A stretch of DNA of 64,000 nt from Noviherbaspirillum sedimenti (GTDB lineage Bacteria; Pseudomonadota; Gammaproteobacteria; Burkholderiales; Burkholderiaceae_D). The stretch is taken from assembly GCF_003590835.1 (NCBI RefSeq), contig NZ_QYUQ01000002.1:186001-250000 (forward strand). The letters run 5' to 3'. The translations under genes were made by a program, and so were the position numbers. Numbering within the stretch: the stretch's first letter is position 1; every line of letters starts with the position of its first letter. Shown one piece after another: positions 9,197 to 18,860 of this stretch. A model generated the notes under the pieces. The model saw only the letters and a list, made by a program, of their open reading frames with translations. It was not told the DNA's origin and did no database searches.

Positions 9197-9841
9197 TTAG
9201 CTCAAAGCGGTATGGATGCCCAGCTGGGTGAACAGGGAAGCGTTGCGTGCTGCCTGTTGCGCGAAGCGGCAACGTGCCGCCTTGATAATTGCGGTCAACT
9301 CTGACAAAGCAGTTGCAAAGTCTTGATTAATAATAACATATTCAGACTCGGGGGCGTGAGCGATTTCCCCGCCGGCGGCCAGAATGCGGCGCGTAATCAC
9401 GTGCGGCTCATCCTGGCCGCGCTTGTGCAGGCGCTCTTCCAGCGCCTGGATCGAGGGTGGCAGGATGAAGATGCCGGTCGCGTTCGGGAACTGCTTTTTC
9501 ACCTGTTGCGCGCCTTGCCAGTCGATCTCCAGCAGGATATCGGTGCCGGCCTGCATCTGTTCGGCGATCTGGATGCGCGAAGTGCCATAGTAATTGCCAT
9601 GGACTTCGGCCGATTCCAGGAATTCGCCGGCGTTGCGCTTGACAAGGAAGTCTTCCGCGGAAGTGAAGAAATATTCGCGGCCGTGTTGCTCGCCCGGGCG
9701 CGGTTGCCGGGTGGTGTATGAAATCGACAGCTTGATTGCCTTGTCTTGTGCCAGCAGGGCATTGACCAGGCTGGATTTGCCGGCGCCGGAGGGGGCGACG
9801 ACCATGAACAGGCTGCCGGCGGTTGCGGGGGCGTGGGGCAT
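9197..9841 (-). CDS. gmk: Guanylate kinase
   Basis: Phosphorylates GMP to GDP with ATP. The P-loop [11 protein letters not shown] is at about residues 16-26, the GMP-binding [11 protein letters not shown] follows at about 41-51, then REYFF and the lid region [11 protein letters not shown]. The length of 214 residues is normal. It is 18 bases upstream of rpoZ on the same strand. Confidence 0.97.
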   Translation of the reverse strand: MPHAPATAGSLFMVVAPSGAGKSSLVNALLAQDKAIKLSISYTTRQPRPGEQHGREYFFTSAEDFLVKRNAGEFLESAEVHGNYYGTSRIQIAEQMQAGTDILLEIDWQGAQQVKKQFPNATGIFILPPSIQALEERLHKRGQDEPHVITRRILAAGGEIAHAPESEYVIINQDFATALSELTAIIKAARCRFAQQAARNASLFTQLGIHTALS

Positions 9842-9886
9842 GAAATTCCTTGAGTAATGTTTTTCCAGAATAATCCCTGGGCGCGA

Positions 9887-10807
9887 TTATTCCAAATTTT
9901 GCACTTGTTCGCGCATCTGGTCGATCAGGAGTTTCAATTCCATCGAGGCGTCGGCCAGTTCTTTCAGCGCCGCCTTGGAGCCGAGCGTATTGGCTTCGCG
10001 GTTCAATTCCTGCATCATGAAGTCCAGGCGCTTGCCGACCGGGCCGCCTTTTTTCAGGATGTGGCGGGTTTCTTCCAGGTGCGCCGCCAGCCGCGCCAGT
10101 TCTTCGGCGACGTCGATGCGGATGCCGTACACGGTGACTTCCTGGCGAATGCGATCGAGCGCCTCCTCGCGAGTGGCGGCGGGGGAGGCAGCCGCGCCGG
10201 CTTCGTCCTGCAGCGCGAAACCCAGCGCTTCCTGCATGCGCTCGATGGCCTTCTGCTGGAACTGGGCGATGACCTGGGGCACCAGGGGCGTGATGCGCTG
10301 CACGATGTCTTGCGTGGCATCGACGCGGGCCAGGATGACGTTCTGCATGGCGGCGCCTTCGCGCGCGCGCGTTTCGATAAAGGCGTCCAGCGCCGTCGCC
10401 AGGGTGGCGAGGATATCGGCTTGCAGGGCTTCCTGGGAAATTTGCGCTTCCTCGATCACGCCCGGCCAGCGCAGCAGTTCATTGACGCTCAGGGGCGCCG
10501 CTCCCGGGAATTGCAACAGTACGCTGTCCTGCAATTGCGTCAGCGAGTTCAATAGCGCCTGGTTCAGCGCCTGCACGCCGCCTTCCGCGTGACGGCGGCC
10601 GAAACTCAGGCGGCATTCGAGCTTGCCGCGGGCGACCCGGGCCATGATGGCTTCGCGCAGGGCCGGTTCGACCGCGCGCAAGTCGTCGTTGAGCTTGAAC
10701 TGCAAATCGAGAAAGCGCGAATTGACGCTCTTGAGTTCGACAGTGACGGTGCCGGCGGCGGTTTCGCGGGCGGTGACCGCATAACCGGTCATGCTATGGA
10801 TAGTCAA
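9887..10807 (-). CDS. yicC: YicC family endoribonuclease
   Basis: A 306-residue member of the YicC/YloC family, metal-dependent endoribonucleases. The IHSMTGYA start and the closing RFLDLQFKL, RGKLECRL and DFMMQELNREANTLGSK blocks are conserved across the family. In E. coli YicC promotes RyhB decay. It is the first gene of the gmk-rpoZ-spoT series, with 45 bases to gmk, and is divergent from the kinase gene. Confidence 0.93.
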   Translation of the reverse strand: MTIHSMTGYAVTARETAAGTVTVELKSVNSRFLDLQFKLNDDLRAVEPALREAIMARVARGKLECRLSFGRRHAEGGVQALNQALLNSLTQLQDSVLLQFPGAAPLSVNELLRWPGVIEEAQISQEALQADILATLATALDAFIETRAREGAAMQNVILARVDATQDIVQRITPLVPQVIAQFQQKAIERMQEALGFALQDEAGAAASPAATREEALDRIRQEVTVYGIRIDVAEELARLAAHLEETRHILKKGGPVGKRLDFMMQELNREANTLGSKAALKELADASMELKLLIDQMREQVQNLE

Positions 10808-10849
10808 AATGGAAACCTCGGTTTATCTTTACAAAGTATTGATTTATCC

Positions 10850-10870
10850 ACACAATCGAAGGGATTGTGT
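10850..10870. promoter_or_regulatory. Inverted repeat in the yicC / kinase divergent region
   Basis: Eight-base arms ACACAATC (10850-10857) and GATTGTGT (10863-10870) with a five-base gap, in the 176-base space between two divergent transcription units. It could be an operator or a leader hairpin. Nothing else clear is seen in this gap. Confidence 0.35.
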
Positions 10871-10983
10871 TAAGACCAGGAAATCGGCGGGCATGAGCTT
10901 GTCACTGCGTGCAACTGAATGCCATCACATGCCAACATCGGTCTGTTCCTGATCATTTTATCGTTTCACATTGGAGACACTAC

Positions 10984-11994
10984 TTGGCGGCCCAGAATAA
11001 TGCTCCCTTGCCGGACGGCCTGGAAATTGCCGGATACCGCATTGTAAAGAAGATTGCGTCCGGCGGCTTCAGTATTGTCTATCTTGCATACGATGAAGAC
11101 GGCAACGCCGTCGCCATCAAGGAGTACCTGCCCAGTTCGCTGGCGCTGCGCGAGCCCGGCGAACTGGTGCCGATCATCGCGCCGGAAAACCTGCCGATCT
11201 TCCGCATCGGCCTGAAATGCTTTTTCGAGGAAGGGCGGGCGCTGGCGCGCATCGCCCATCCGAACGTCGTCAGCGTGCTCAATTTCTTCCGCGCCAATGA
11301 CACCGTCTACATGGTGATGGCGTACGAATCCGGCCGCTCGCTGCAGGAACACATCCTGCGTCGGCGCGACAAGGGCGAGCGCCCGATCGTCTCCGAACGT
11401 TTCATCCGCAAGATGTTTTCCCACGTAATGATGGGTTTGCGCGAAGTGCACACCAACAAGCTGCTGCACCTCGACCTGAAGCCGGCCAATATTTACCTGC
11501 GCGTCGATGGCACGCCGATCCTGCTGGATTTCGGCGCCGCCCGCCAGACCCTGAGGACCGATCTGCCCAAGCTTTATCCGATGTACACGCCGGGCTTCGC
11601 GCCGCCCGAGTTGTATGGCAAGGGCGGCAACCTCGGCCCCTGGACCGATATCTACAGTATTGGCGCCTCGATGTTCGCCTGCATGGTCGGTGCGCCGCCG
11701 CAGCCGGCAGACCAGCGCAAGGTATCCGACAAGATGGAAGGCCACTTGCGCAAGCTGGAAGGGATCTATTCGAGCGACTTGCTGGACGTGATTCGCTGGA
11801 GTCTCAAGCTGGATCCGCTGGAGCGGCCGCAAAGCGTGTTTGCGCTGCAAAAGGCCTTGCGTGAACCGGTGCCGGAAAAGAAGGGCAATGAAACCCTGCA
11901 GATTTTTTCGCGCAAGGTGCGCGGCTTGTTCAGCCGCTTCGGCAGGGACAAGGATGCGCTCAATACCATCCAGGATACTACGCAATACCAATAA
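10984..11994 (+). CDS. Serine/threonine protein kinase
   Basis: A 336-residue Hanks-type kinase without a membrane segment. The glycine loop is KKIASGGFSIVYLA, the ATP lysine lies in VAIKEYLP, the catalytic loop is HLDLKPANI, the metal motif LDFGAAR, and the APE-like segment FAPPELYG. All catalytic residues are present, so it should be active. The TTG at 10984 is chosen as start because GGAGA precedes it by six bases; an upstream reading from 10909 lacks a site. Only three bases separate it from the PP2C gene, so the two form a kinase/phosphatase pair. The substrate is unknown. Confidence 0.9.
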   Translation: MAAQNNAPLPDGLEIAGYRIVKKIASGGFSIVYLAYDEDGNAVAIKEYLPSSLALREPGELVPIIAPENLPIFRIGLKCFFEEGRALARIAHPNVVSVLNFFRANDTVYMVMAYESGRSLQEHILRRRDKGERPIVSERFIRKMFSHVMMGLREVHTNKLLHLDLKPANIYLRVDGTPILLDFGAARQTLRTDLPKLYPMYTPGFAPPELYGKGGNLGPWTDIYSIGASMFACMVGAPPQPADQRKVSDKMEGHLRKLEGIYSSDLLDVIRWSLKLDPLERPQSVFALQKALREPVPEKKGNETLQIFSRKVRGLFSRFGRDKDALNTIQDTTQYQ

Positions 11995-11997
11995 ACC

Positions 11998-12927
11998 ATG
12001 CGATTTTCCGTCTACCAAGAAAGCCATATCGGCGGCCGCAAGGTCAACCAGGACCGGATGGGTTACAGCTTCACCCGCGATGCCTTGCTGCTGCTGCTCG
12101 CCGATGGCATGGGTGGGCATATCCAGGGCGACGCGGCGGCGACGATCGCATTGCAAACCATCGCCTCGCTGTTTCAGCGCAATGCCGACCCCTATGTGAA
12201 AAAGCCGGAGCGTTTCCTGGAAGAGAGCTTCTTTGCCGCGCATCGCGAAATCCACCGTTACCGTGCCATCAACAACCTGCCGGAAACACCGCGCACCACC
12301 ATTGTCGCCTGCCTGATCCAGCATAACACCGCGTTCTGGGCGCACTGCGGTGATTCGCGCCTGTACTGGATGCGCAACGGCCAGATCCTGATGCGCACGC
12401 GCGACCATTCGCGCATCGAAACCCTGATTGCGCAGGGCAAGGTCGACGCCTCCGAGCGCGATACCCATCCCGAGCGCAACAAGCTGTTCAATTGCCTGGG
12501 CGCGCCCAGCATGCCGATCGTCGAGATTTCGCGTAACGCCAGCCTGCAGGCGGGTGACGTCATGCTGCTGTGTTCCGACGGCCTGTGGTCGATCCTGGGC
12601 GACCACCAGTTGGCGCATGTCCTGCAAAACAATACGATCGTGCGCGCGGTGCCGCAACTGGTGAACTCCGCCGCCAGCATTGCCGGCAAGACCAGCGACA
12701 ACGTCACCGCGCTGGCGATGATGTGGGAAGGCGGCGATGGCGTCGACGATCCCAATTCAATCACCACCAATGTGCTGCCGCTCGGCGCTGTGACCACCAC
12801 CATCGAGGCGCCGCGCCACGCCGACCTCGAAAGCGCCGATCTCTACGACGACAATGACATCGAAAGGGCGATCGAGGAAATCCGCAATGCCATCGAAAAA
12901 TCCTCGAAGGTCACGGGCAAGGGATAA
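11998..12927 (+). CDS. PP2C-family serine/threonine protein phosphatase
   Basis: A 309-residue phosphatase. Motifs in order are GRKVNQDRMG, LLADGMGGH, HCGDSRLYW, LLCSDGLW and SDNVTALAM, giving the aspartates that hold the two catalytic Mg/Mn ions. About 60 extra residues at the C-terminus are acidic (DLYDDNDIERAIEEI) and have no assigned domain. It almost certainly reverses the action of the kinase encoded just before it. Confidence 0.92.
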   Translation: MRFSVYQESHIGGRKVNQDRMGYSFTRDALLLLLADGMGGHIQGDAAATIALQTIASLFQRNADPYVKKPERFLEESFFAAHREIHRYRAINNLPETPRTTIVACLIQHNTAFWAHCGDSRLYWMRNGQILMRTRDHSRIETLIAQGKVDASERDTHPERNKLFNCLGAPSMPIVEISRNASLQAGDVMLLCSDGLWSILGDHQLAHVLQNNTIVRAVPQLVNSAASIAGKTSDNVTALAMMWEGGDGVDDPNSITTNVLPLGAVTTTIEAPRHADLESADLYDDNDIERAIEEIRNAIEKSSKVTGKG

Positions 12928-12970
12928 AATCCTGCGGTGTGTTTAAATTGACTCTGACCCCATTGAAATT

Positions 12971-13705
12971 ATGCCAACAGAAATCCGCCCCAGCGGCCGC
13001 GCCGCCGATGTCTTGCGCGACGTGCGCCTGAGCCGTCAATACACCAAGCATGCCGAGGGTTCGGTGCTGGTCGAATTCGGTGACACCAAGGTGATCTGTA
13101 CCGCCAGCATCGAGGACAAGGTGCCGGGCTTTTTGAAGGGCAAGGGGCAGGGCTGGCTGACCGCCGAATACGGCATGCTGCCGCGCTCGACCCATAGCCG
13201 CATGGACCGCGAAGCCGCCAAGGGCAAGCAATCCGGCCGCACGCAGGAAATCCAGCGTCTGATCGGCCGCTCGCTGCGCGCCGCTTTCGACCTGAACGGT
13301 TTTGGCGAACGCACCCTGCACCTGGATTGCGACGTCATCCAGGCCGACGGCGGCACCCGCACCGCCTCCATCACCGGCGCCATGGTCGCCGCCTACGACG
13401 CCTTCGCGCATCTGCTTGCGCGCCAGGCGATTGCGGCCATCCCGCTGAAGCATTTCGTCGCGGCGATCTCGGTCGGAGTGTATCGCGGCGTGCCGGTGCT
13501 GGACCTGGATTACCTCGAAGATTCGGCATGCGACACCGACATGAACGTGGTGATGACCGACGCCGGCCACTTCATCGAAGTGCAGGGCACCGCCGAGGGC
13601 GAAGCCTTCGACCGCGCCACCATGACGCGCATGCTGGACCTGGCGCAGGCCGGCATCGTCGAACTGAACCGCCTGCAGAAGCAGGTGCTGGGGCTGGCCG
13701 CCTGA
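12971..13705 (+). CDS. rph: Ribonuclease PH
   Basis: A phosphorolytic 3'-5' exoribonuclease that trims tRNA 3' ends. The [16 protein letters not shown] start, [34 protein letters not shown] and the core [19 protein letters not shown] are all canonical, and the 244-residue length is normal. It lies 43 bases after the phosphatase gene. In related genomes, as I recall, rdgB and hemW follow directly; here a four-gene cassette intervenes. Confidence 0.97.
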   Translation: MPTEIRPSGRAADVLRDVRLSRQYTKHAEGSVLVEFGDTKVICTASIEDKVPGFLKGKGQGWLTAEYGMLPRSTHSRMDREAAKGKQSGRTQEIQRLIGRSLRAAFDLNGFGERTLHLDCDVIQADGGTRTASITGAMVAAYDAFAHLLARQAIAAIPLKHFVAAISVGVYRGVPVLDLDYLEDSACDTDMNVVMTDAGHFIEVQGTAEGEAFDRATMTRMLDLAQAGIVELNRLQKQVLGLAA

Positions 13706-13776
13706 GCGGGTAGCGGTGGAGCGGAAAATGCAGCGCCTTCAGGGCTGATGGTCGCGGAGCGTGATAGAATTTCGCC

Positions 13777-14169
13777 ATGATTCATTCTCGGCCAATCAGA
13801 TACATCACTGCGGCGATTGCCTGCATGGCGATCCTGATGGCCACGCTTGCGCCGTCGATTTCGCATGCGCTATCCGATGCCGGCAAGTCGCGTTCGCTGT
13901 GGGCCGAGATCTGTTCTACGGCCGGTCTGAAGCTGGTCAAGCTGGACCTCGGCTCCGAGTTACCTGCGCACAGCGAGCCGGCCAACGCCTTTGAGCATTG
14001 CCCGTTCTGCCAGGTCCATGATGGCATGCTGGCCTTGCCGCCATCCGTCTCCTTGACCTTGCCCGCCTACCAGGGCGGCTTGCCTTTCCCCTCGCTGTTT
14101 TACCAGGCGACGCGCCCGCTGTTCGTGTGGGCCAGCCCGCAATCGCGCGCACCACCCTTTCATTCCTGA
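13777..14169 (+). CDS. DUF2946 family protein, exported, CXXC
   Basis: A 130-residue protein with an N-terminal hydrophobic signal segment (ITAAIACMAILMATLAPSISHA). A FEHCPFCQVHDG motif in the middle, a CXXC with nearby histidines, is characteristic of DUF2946. In other proteobacteria such proteins sit beside TonB-dependent copper receptors. The neighbouring receptor gene 236 bases downstream fits that pairing. It is likely periplasmic or membrane-anchored; the metal role is inferred from context. Confidence 0.8.
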   Translation: MIHSRPIRYITAAIACMAILMATLAPSISHALSDAGKSRSLWAEICSTAGLKLVKLDLGSELPAHSEPANAFEHCPFCQVHDGMLALPPSVSLTLPAYQGGLPFPSLFYQATRPLFVWASPQSRAPPFHS

Positions 14170-14405
14170 TCCTCGCTGAGTACTGTCGGTCCTGCTCCTG
14201 AACGGGCGTGGCCGCCGGTACTTGTCCGAACCGGAAGTCTGCCTGTCTCGGGTGCATGGCTGACGACGCATGCCATCGTCGCTGCCGGCCCTGCATGGCG
14301 CAGTCCTTCCCGCTTTCAAAAAAATCAAGGTGGCGCTGGCGTCAACCCGCCACTATCTGTGCATGCAGCGGCGTTGCCCTTGTCGTATGCATTTAAAGGA
14401 ATAAC

Positions 14406-16487
14406 ATGAAAATCCGGTTTGAATGGTGTAGCCGAATTCAATTTCGCCAATTTATCAAACTATCCGGCTGGGTCGCGCCGGCGCTCTGGTCGCTTCAACT
14501 ATCGCAGGCAAACGCGCAGGAGCACACGCTGCCAGCCGTGACGGTGACAGCTCAGCCTGTTGCCAGTCAGACGCTTCCTTCCATCGTGGAAGCCAAGCGG
14601 CGCATCGATACAGTTCCAGGAGGCGCCAACATTGTCGATGCGGAGCAATACAAGACAGGCCGCGTATCGACGCTCAACGATGCGCTGCAATTCTCGCCCG
14701 GGGTGTTTATCGCATCGCGTTTTGGTGCGGAGGAGGCGCGCCTGTCGATTCGCGGCTCGGGTCTGCAGCGGACATTTCACATGCGTGGCATCCAGTTGCT
14801 GCAGGATGGCGTGCCGCTCAACCTGGCCGACGGCAGCGCCGACTTTCAGGCGGTCGAGCCGCTCTCGGCGCGCTATGTCGAAGTCTATCGCGGCGCCAAT
14901 GCCCTGCAGTTCGGCGCGACGACACTGGGCGGAGCGGTCAATTTCGTCAGTCCTTCCGGCATGAGTGCGCCCGCCGCGGCAGCCCGGGTCGAAGCTGGCA
15001 GCTTTGGCTACAAGCGCGCGCAAGTCGCCGCAGCCGGCAAGACCGCCTCGGCAGACTGGTTCATTGCGGGATCGCAGTTTCATCAGAACGGATTCCGTAA
15101 CCATTCCCGCCAGGATACGCAGCGTATCTCGGGCAACCTCGGACTTGCGCTGACCGATGCGGTGGAAACGCGTTTCTTCATCAACGCCGTCAAAACCGAT
15201 TCCGAATTGCCGGGCGCCCTGACCAAAGCGGAGATGCATGCCGATTCCAGGAAGGCCGATCCCGCCACCATCAACGGTGATCAGCATCGCGACTTTGATC
15301 TGTTGCGCTTGTCGAACAAGACAACATTCCGGATCAGTCCGGAACAGCAGATTGAAGCAGGGGCCTTTTACTCCCATAAATCCCTGTTTCATCCGATATT
15401 CCAGGTGCTGAAACAGAATTCCGACGACTACGGTATCAGCGTACGTTACATCAGTGACCAGCAATTGTTCGGGAAGAAAAACCAGCTGATCGTCGGCACC
15501 TCATTGGCCGGCGGGAAGTTGCGTGACGACCGCTTCGCCAACGTCGGCGGCCAGGCTGGCGCCCGCACGGCGCAGGCGGAGCAGCGTTCGGCAAACTACA
15601 CGATCTTTGCCGAGAACCAGCATTACTTCCTGCCCGCGACCGCATTGATTCTCGGCGCCCAGGTGGTCGAGGCGCAACGCCGTCTCGACGACCGGTTCCT
15701 GTCCAACGGCGACAATAGCGTCGACAAAACCTACCGGCGCGTGTCTCCCAAAATCGGCATGCGCCATGAACTGGCAGCGGGCATGCAAGTGTATGGCAAT
15801 ATCAGCGGCAGCTACGAACCGCCAAGCTTCGGCGAGCTGGCAGGCGGGCCGAACGTGACGCCTGTCGACGCCCAGCGTGCACGGACACTGGAGCTTGGCA
15901 CGCGCGGATTATCCAGCCAGCCATGGGGAACGATGCAATGGGATGTTGCGCTCTACCGCGCGCAGGTCAGGAAAGAGTTGCTGGCATTGAATGATCCTGC
16001 TGGCAATCCGCTCGGCACGATCAATGCCGACCAGACCGTGCATCAGGGGATCGAAGCCGGCCTGGAAACCAACATCGGGAAAACATGGACCATGCGCGCA
16101 AGCTACCTGTTCAACGATTTCCGTTTCGATGGCGACCGAACCTACGGTAACAAGCGGCTGGCCGGCGCGCCACGGCAGCTGGCTACAGCAGAGGTGTTGT
16201 ATAAAATGGATAATGGTCTTTACATGGGGCCGAATGTTCGCATCGCCTCGGCGACTTATGTCGATCATGCCAATACGCTGCAGGCGGCGGGCTATGGTGC
16301 CATCGGATTCAAGCTCGGACAGCGCATGAGCAAGAACGTCTCATGGTTTGTCGATGCCAGGAATTTGACGGACAAGGTCTACGCGGCGACGACCAAAGTC
16401 GTCGCCGATGCCAAAGGCCTGGATGGTCGCCAGTTTTATCCAGGGGACGGCAGGTCGCTCTATGCCGGCATCGAACTGAAATATTAA
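14406..16487 (+). CDS. TonB-dependent outer-membrane receptor
   Basis: A 693-residue receptor with a signal region (about 1-38, ending SQANAQE), a TonB box-like LPAVTVTAQ, and a plug domain (DALQFSPGVFI, RLSIRGSGLQRTFHMRGIQLLQDGVPLN, VEVYRGANALQFGATTLGGAVNFVSPSG). The barrel ends in the aromatic-terminated strand LYAGIELKY. The plug resembles FecA-type and related receptors without the signalling domain. The substrate is not fixed by sequence; the DUF2946 neighbour points to copper or another metal complex. An SD-like AAAGGAATAAC precedes the ATG. Confidence 0.88.
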   Translation: MKIRFEWCSRIQFRQFIKLSGWVAPALWSLQLSQANAQEHTLPAVTVTAQPVASQTLPSIVEAKRRIDTVPGGANIVDAEQYKTGRVSTLNDALQFSPGVFIASRFGAEEARLSIRGSGLQRTFHMRGIQLLQDGVPLNLADGSADFQAVEPLSARYVEVYRGANALQFGATTLGGAVNFVSPSGMSAPAAAARVEAGSFGYKRAQVAAAGKTASADWFIAGSQFHQNGFRNHSRQDTQRISGNLGLALTDAVETRFFINAVKTDSELPGALTKAEMHADSRKADPATINGDQHRDFDLLRLSNKTTFRISPEQQIEAGAFYSHKSLFHPIFQVLKQNSDDYGISVRYISDQQLFGKKNQLIVGTSLAGGKLRDDRFANVGGQAGARTAQAEQRSANYTIFAENQHYFLPATALILGAQVVEAQRRLDDRFLSNGDNSVDKTYRRVSPKIGMRHELAAGMQVYGNISGSYEPPSFGELAGGPNVTPVDAQRARTLELGTRGLSSQPWGTMQWDVALYRAQVRKELLALNDPAGNPLGTINADQTVHQGIEAGLETNIGKTWTMRASYLFNDFRFDGDRTYGNKRLAGAPRQLATAEVLYKMDNGLYMGPNVRIASATYVDHANTLQAAGYGAIGFKLGQRMSKNVSWFVDARNLTDKVYAATTKVVADAKGLDGRQFYPGDGRSLYAGIELKY

Positions 16488-16510
16488 TACGATAAGTGAA
16501 GGGGCGAAGC

Positions 16511-17752
16511 TTGAATCGATTCTCATGCACAGAAAATGCACTGCGGGCGGCAGTTTTTTGCCTGTTGACGTTTGTTGCCGGCGTTATGCCGGCGCATGCG
16601 CATGGTCCGGGCGGCGGACATGGTGCCCAGGGCGGCCAGGCCGTGCCGGAACTCGGCACTGGCGCCGCGCTGGACCGGGAAGGCCGCTTGTGGGCCGTGA
16701 CAAAGGACGTGGTCGATGGCAGTCAATTCCTCTTGCTGCAGAATTCCGCAGACAGGGGCAAGACCTGGTCGCCGCCCAGGCGAGTCCGGCAGGAAGCGGA
16801 GCCTGTCGCCGCCAGAGGTGAAGAACGTCCGAAAATTGCTTTCGGCCCGAACGGCGAAATCTATATCGCCTATACGATGCCGGTGGCCCGCCCCCATGTC
16901 GGCGAGATCCGTTTCATCCGCTCGCTGGACGGCGGCCGGACATTTTCCCGGCCGCTGACCGTGCACGCCAACCGCGATGTGATCACGCATGCCTTTGGCT
17001 CGATGATCGTCGACAGGACGGGCAGGATTTATGTCGCCTGGATCGATGGCCGCGATCGTGAAAAGGCCAAGGCCCGACAGCAGGCTTATTCCGGCTCGGC
17101 CATCTACTATGCGGTATCGAGCGACGCCGGCGCGACATTCCAGGGCGACTACAAGGTGGCGGACAACACGTGCGAATGTTGCCGGATCAGCTTGTCGCTG
17201 ACGCCCACAGGCAAGCCGGTCGCCTTCTGGCGCCATATATTCTCACCCAATATACGCGACCATGCCCTGGCAGAGCTGACCCCGGCCGGCAAGACCGGCG
17301 CCGTCACCCGTGCGACCTTCGATGATTGGCGTATCGACGCCTGTCCGCACCACGGGCCATCGCTTGCCTACACCGCCGACGGCACGCGCCACCAGGTCTG
17401 GTTCAACGGCAAGGAGGGCGACGGTGGCGGCGTCTTGTACACATCCACTACGGCGACGGGTGAGGGCGGCAGGGCAGTTGCACTGGGCTCCGCGCAGGCG
17501 TCGAATGCCGATGTCGCCACGCTTGGCAAGCAGGTTGCGCTGGTATGGAAACAGTTCGATGGCCAGTCGACCGCGGTCGTCGGAAAATTTTCCAGGGATG
17601 GCGGCAAGTCCTGGGTCGAGAATGAATTCGCCCGCACCGCGGGAGATTCGGATAAGCCTTACCTGGTCGCCGATCGGGCGGGCATCGTGCTGGTGTGGCG
17701 CACCCGGAATGAGGGAATTCGCGCCATGCCCATCGGCGCGGAGCAGCCATGA
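16511..17752 (+). CDS. Secreted BNR/sialidase-like beta-propeller protein
   Basis: About 413 residues from the TTG at 16511, which follows AAGGGGCG; a GTG at 16496 is also in frame. A signal peptide ends near AHAHG and is followed by a Gly/His segment (HGPGGGHGAQGG). The rest is a six-bladed-propeller type chain with BNR/Asp-box-like turns (SADRGKTWSPP, SLDGGRTFSRP, SRDGGKSWVENEF). An unusual NTCECCRISL sits mid-protein. Asp boxes are structural and do not prove sialidase activity. The His-rich start and the CECC group suggest metal binding. It overlaps the next gene by four bases. Confidence 0.75.
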   Translation: MNRFSCTENALRAAVFCLLTFVAGVMPAHAHGPGGGHGAQGGQAVPELGTGAALDREGRLWAVTKDVVDGSQFLLLQNSADRGKTWSPPRRVRQEAEPVAARGEERPKIAFGPNGEIYIAYTMPVARPHVGEIRFIRSLDGGRTFSRPLTVHANRDVITHAFGSMIVDRTGRIYVAWIDGRDREKAKARQQAYSGSAIYYAVSSDAGATFQGDYKVADNTCECCRISLSLTPTGKPVAFWRHIFSPNIRDHALAELTPAGKTGAVTRATFDDWRIDACPHHGPSLAYTADGTRHQVWFNGKEGDGGGVLYTSTTATGEGGRAVALGSAQASNADVATLGKQVALVWKQFDGQSTAVVGKFSRDGGKSWVENEFARTAGDSDKPYLVADRAGIVLVWRTRNEGIRAMPIGAEQP

Positions 17753-18234
17753 AAAACCGCTTGGCTGCAGGCTTGCTGTTGTTGACTTTGTTGTTCAATG
17801 CGATGGGCGTCCAGGCCGAGGAGAAAATTCATGCATTCGCATCGGAGAGCTTCGAAAGGATCCTGGCTGATCATGCCGGCAAGCCGTTCATGATCATGGT
17901 ATGGTCGCTGGATTGCGTGTATTGCGAGGCCAGTTTCAAGGCCTTGGCGGCGGCCGGTCGCCCGGCGCGGTTCCAGATAGTAACGATCGCCGCTGACCGG
18001 GCCGACGATCCCGAGGCGCGCCGCCTGATTCGGGAAAAGCTGAAGCGCGCGGGCCTGAAAGCGGAACTATGGGCGTTCGGCGCAGCGCCTGCCGAACAGC
18101 TGCATTATGCGATCGATCCCCAATGGCGTGGCGAAATGCCGCGCAGCTACTGGTTCAATGCACGCGGCGAGCGGGTAGCCTATTCAGGTATCATCACGGC
18201 GAACACGATCGCCAGGCTGACAGCCGCCTGGTAA
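17749..18234 (+). CDS. Thioredoxin-like periplasmic protein
   Basis: A 161-residue protein with a signal peptide (AGLLLLTLLFNAMGVQAEE) and a thioredoxin-fold active site VWSLDCVYCEASFKAL (CXXC, with the TlpA-like W two residues earlier in the strand). The PRSYWFNARGERVAY segment matches the cis-proline side of the TlpA/ResA group. Its ATG overlaps the stop of the propeller gene (ATGA), implying coupled translation. It may keep the cysteine pairs of DUF2946 or the CECC protein reduced. This is an inference from position. Confidence 0.78.
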   Translation: MKNRLAAGLLLLTLLFNAMGVQAEEKIHAFASESFERILADHAGKPFMIMVWSLDCVYCEASFKALAAAGRPARFQIVTIAADRADDPEARRLIREKLKRAGLKAELWAFGAAPAEQLHYAIDPQWRGEMPRSYWFNARGERVAYSGIITANTIARLTAAW

Positions 18235-18275
18235 GGCCAGTTCATCCTGTACATTCTTGCAAGCTCGAAAAATTC

Positions 18276-18860
18276 ATGACTCAAACCCTCGTTCTCGCCT
18301 CCAACAATGCCGGCAAGCTGAAAGAATTCGCCCAACTGCTGGCACCGCTCGGCTTCGACCTGAAGCCGCAAGGCGAATTCCAGGTGCCGGAAGCCGACGA
18401 GCCGCACCAGACCTTCGTCGAAAACGCCCTGGCCAAGGCGCGCCACGCATCGCGCCTGACCGGCTTGCCGGCGCTGGCCGACGATTCCGGCATTTGCGCC
18501 ATTGCCCTGCAAGGCGCCCCCGGCGTCTGGTCGGCGCGCTTCGCCGGCGAACCGAAATCGGATGCGCGCAACAATGACAAGCTGGTGGCAGATCTTGCCG
18601 CGCAAGCCGACAAGCGTGCTTATTATTATTGCGTGCTGGTGCTGGTGCAGCATGCCGACGACCCGCAGCCGCTGATCGCCGAAGGGCGCTGGGGGGGCGA
18701 AGTGATTGCCGCGCCGCACGGCGCCGGCGGCTTCGGCTACGATCCGCATTTCTGGTTGCCGGCACTGGGCAAGACTGCAGCGGAACTGTCCGCCGAAGAA
18801 AAGAACCGCCTGTCGCACCGCGGCCAGGCGCTGCGCCTGCTGGTGGAAAAACTGCGTTGA
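18276..18860 (+). CDS. rdgB: RdgB/HAM1 XTP/dITP pyrophosphatase
   Basis: Hydrolyses non-canonical purine nucleotides (ITP, XTP, dITP) to keep them out of nucleic acid. LVLASNNAGKLKEF at the start, LADDSGICAIAL, GVWSARFAG and GAGGFGYDPHFWLP are the family blocks. At 194 residues it has the usual length, with the ATG at 18276 taken as start. Its stop is immediately followed by the right end of the tnpB element. It normally lies between rph and hemW. Confidence 0.96.
   Translation: MTQTLVLASNNAGKLKEFAQLLAPLGFDLKPQGEFQVPEADEPHQTFVENALAKARHASRLTGLPALADDSGICAIALQGAPGVWSARFAGEPKSDARNNDKLVADLAAQADKRAYYYCVLVLVQHADDPQPLIAEGRWGGEVIAAPHGAGGFGYDPHFWLPALGKTAAELSAEEKNRLSHRGQALRLLVEKLR

Noticed and set aside
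10966..12657. Minus-strand frame of 563 codons opposite the kinase and phosphatase genes
   Set aside because: Both plus-strand genes have all catalytic motifs; the antisense frame has no recognisable protein features.
16511..17752. Calling the propeller protein a sialidase
   Set aside because: Asp-box turns are structural; the arginine triad and other catalytic residues of sialidases could not be identified.
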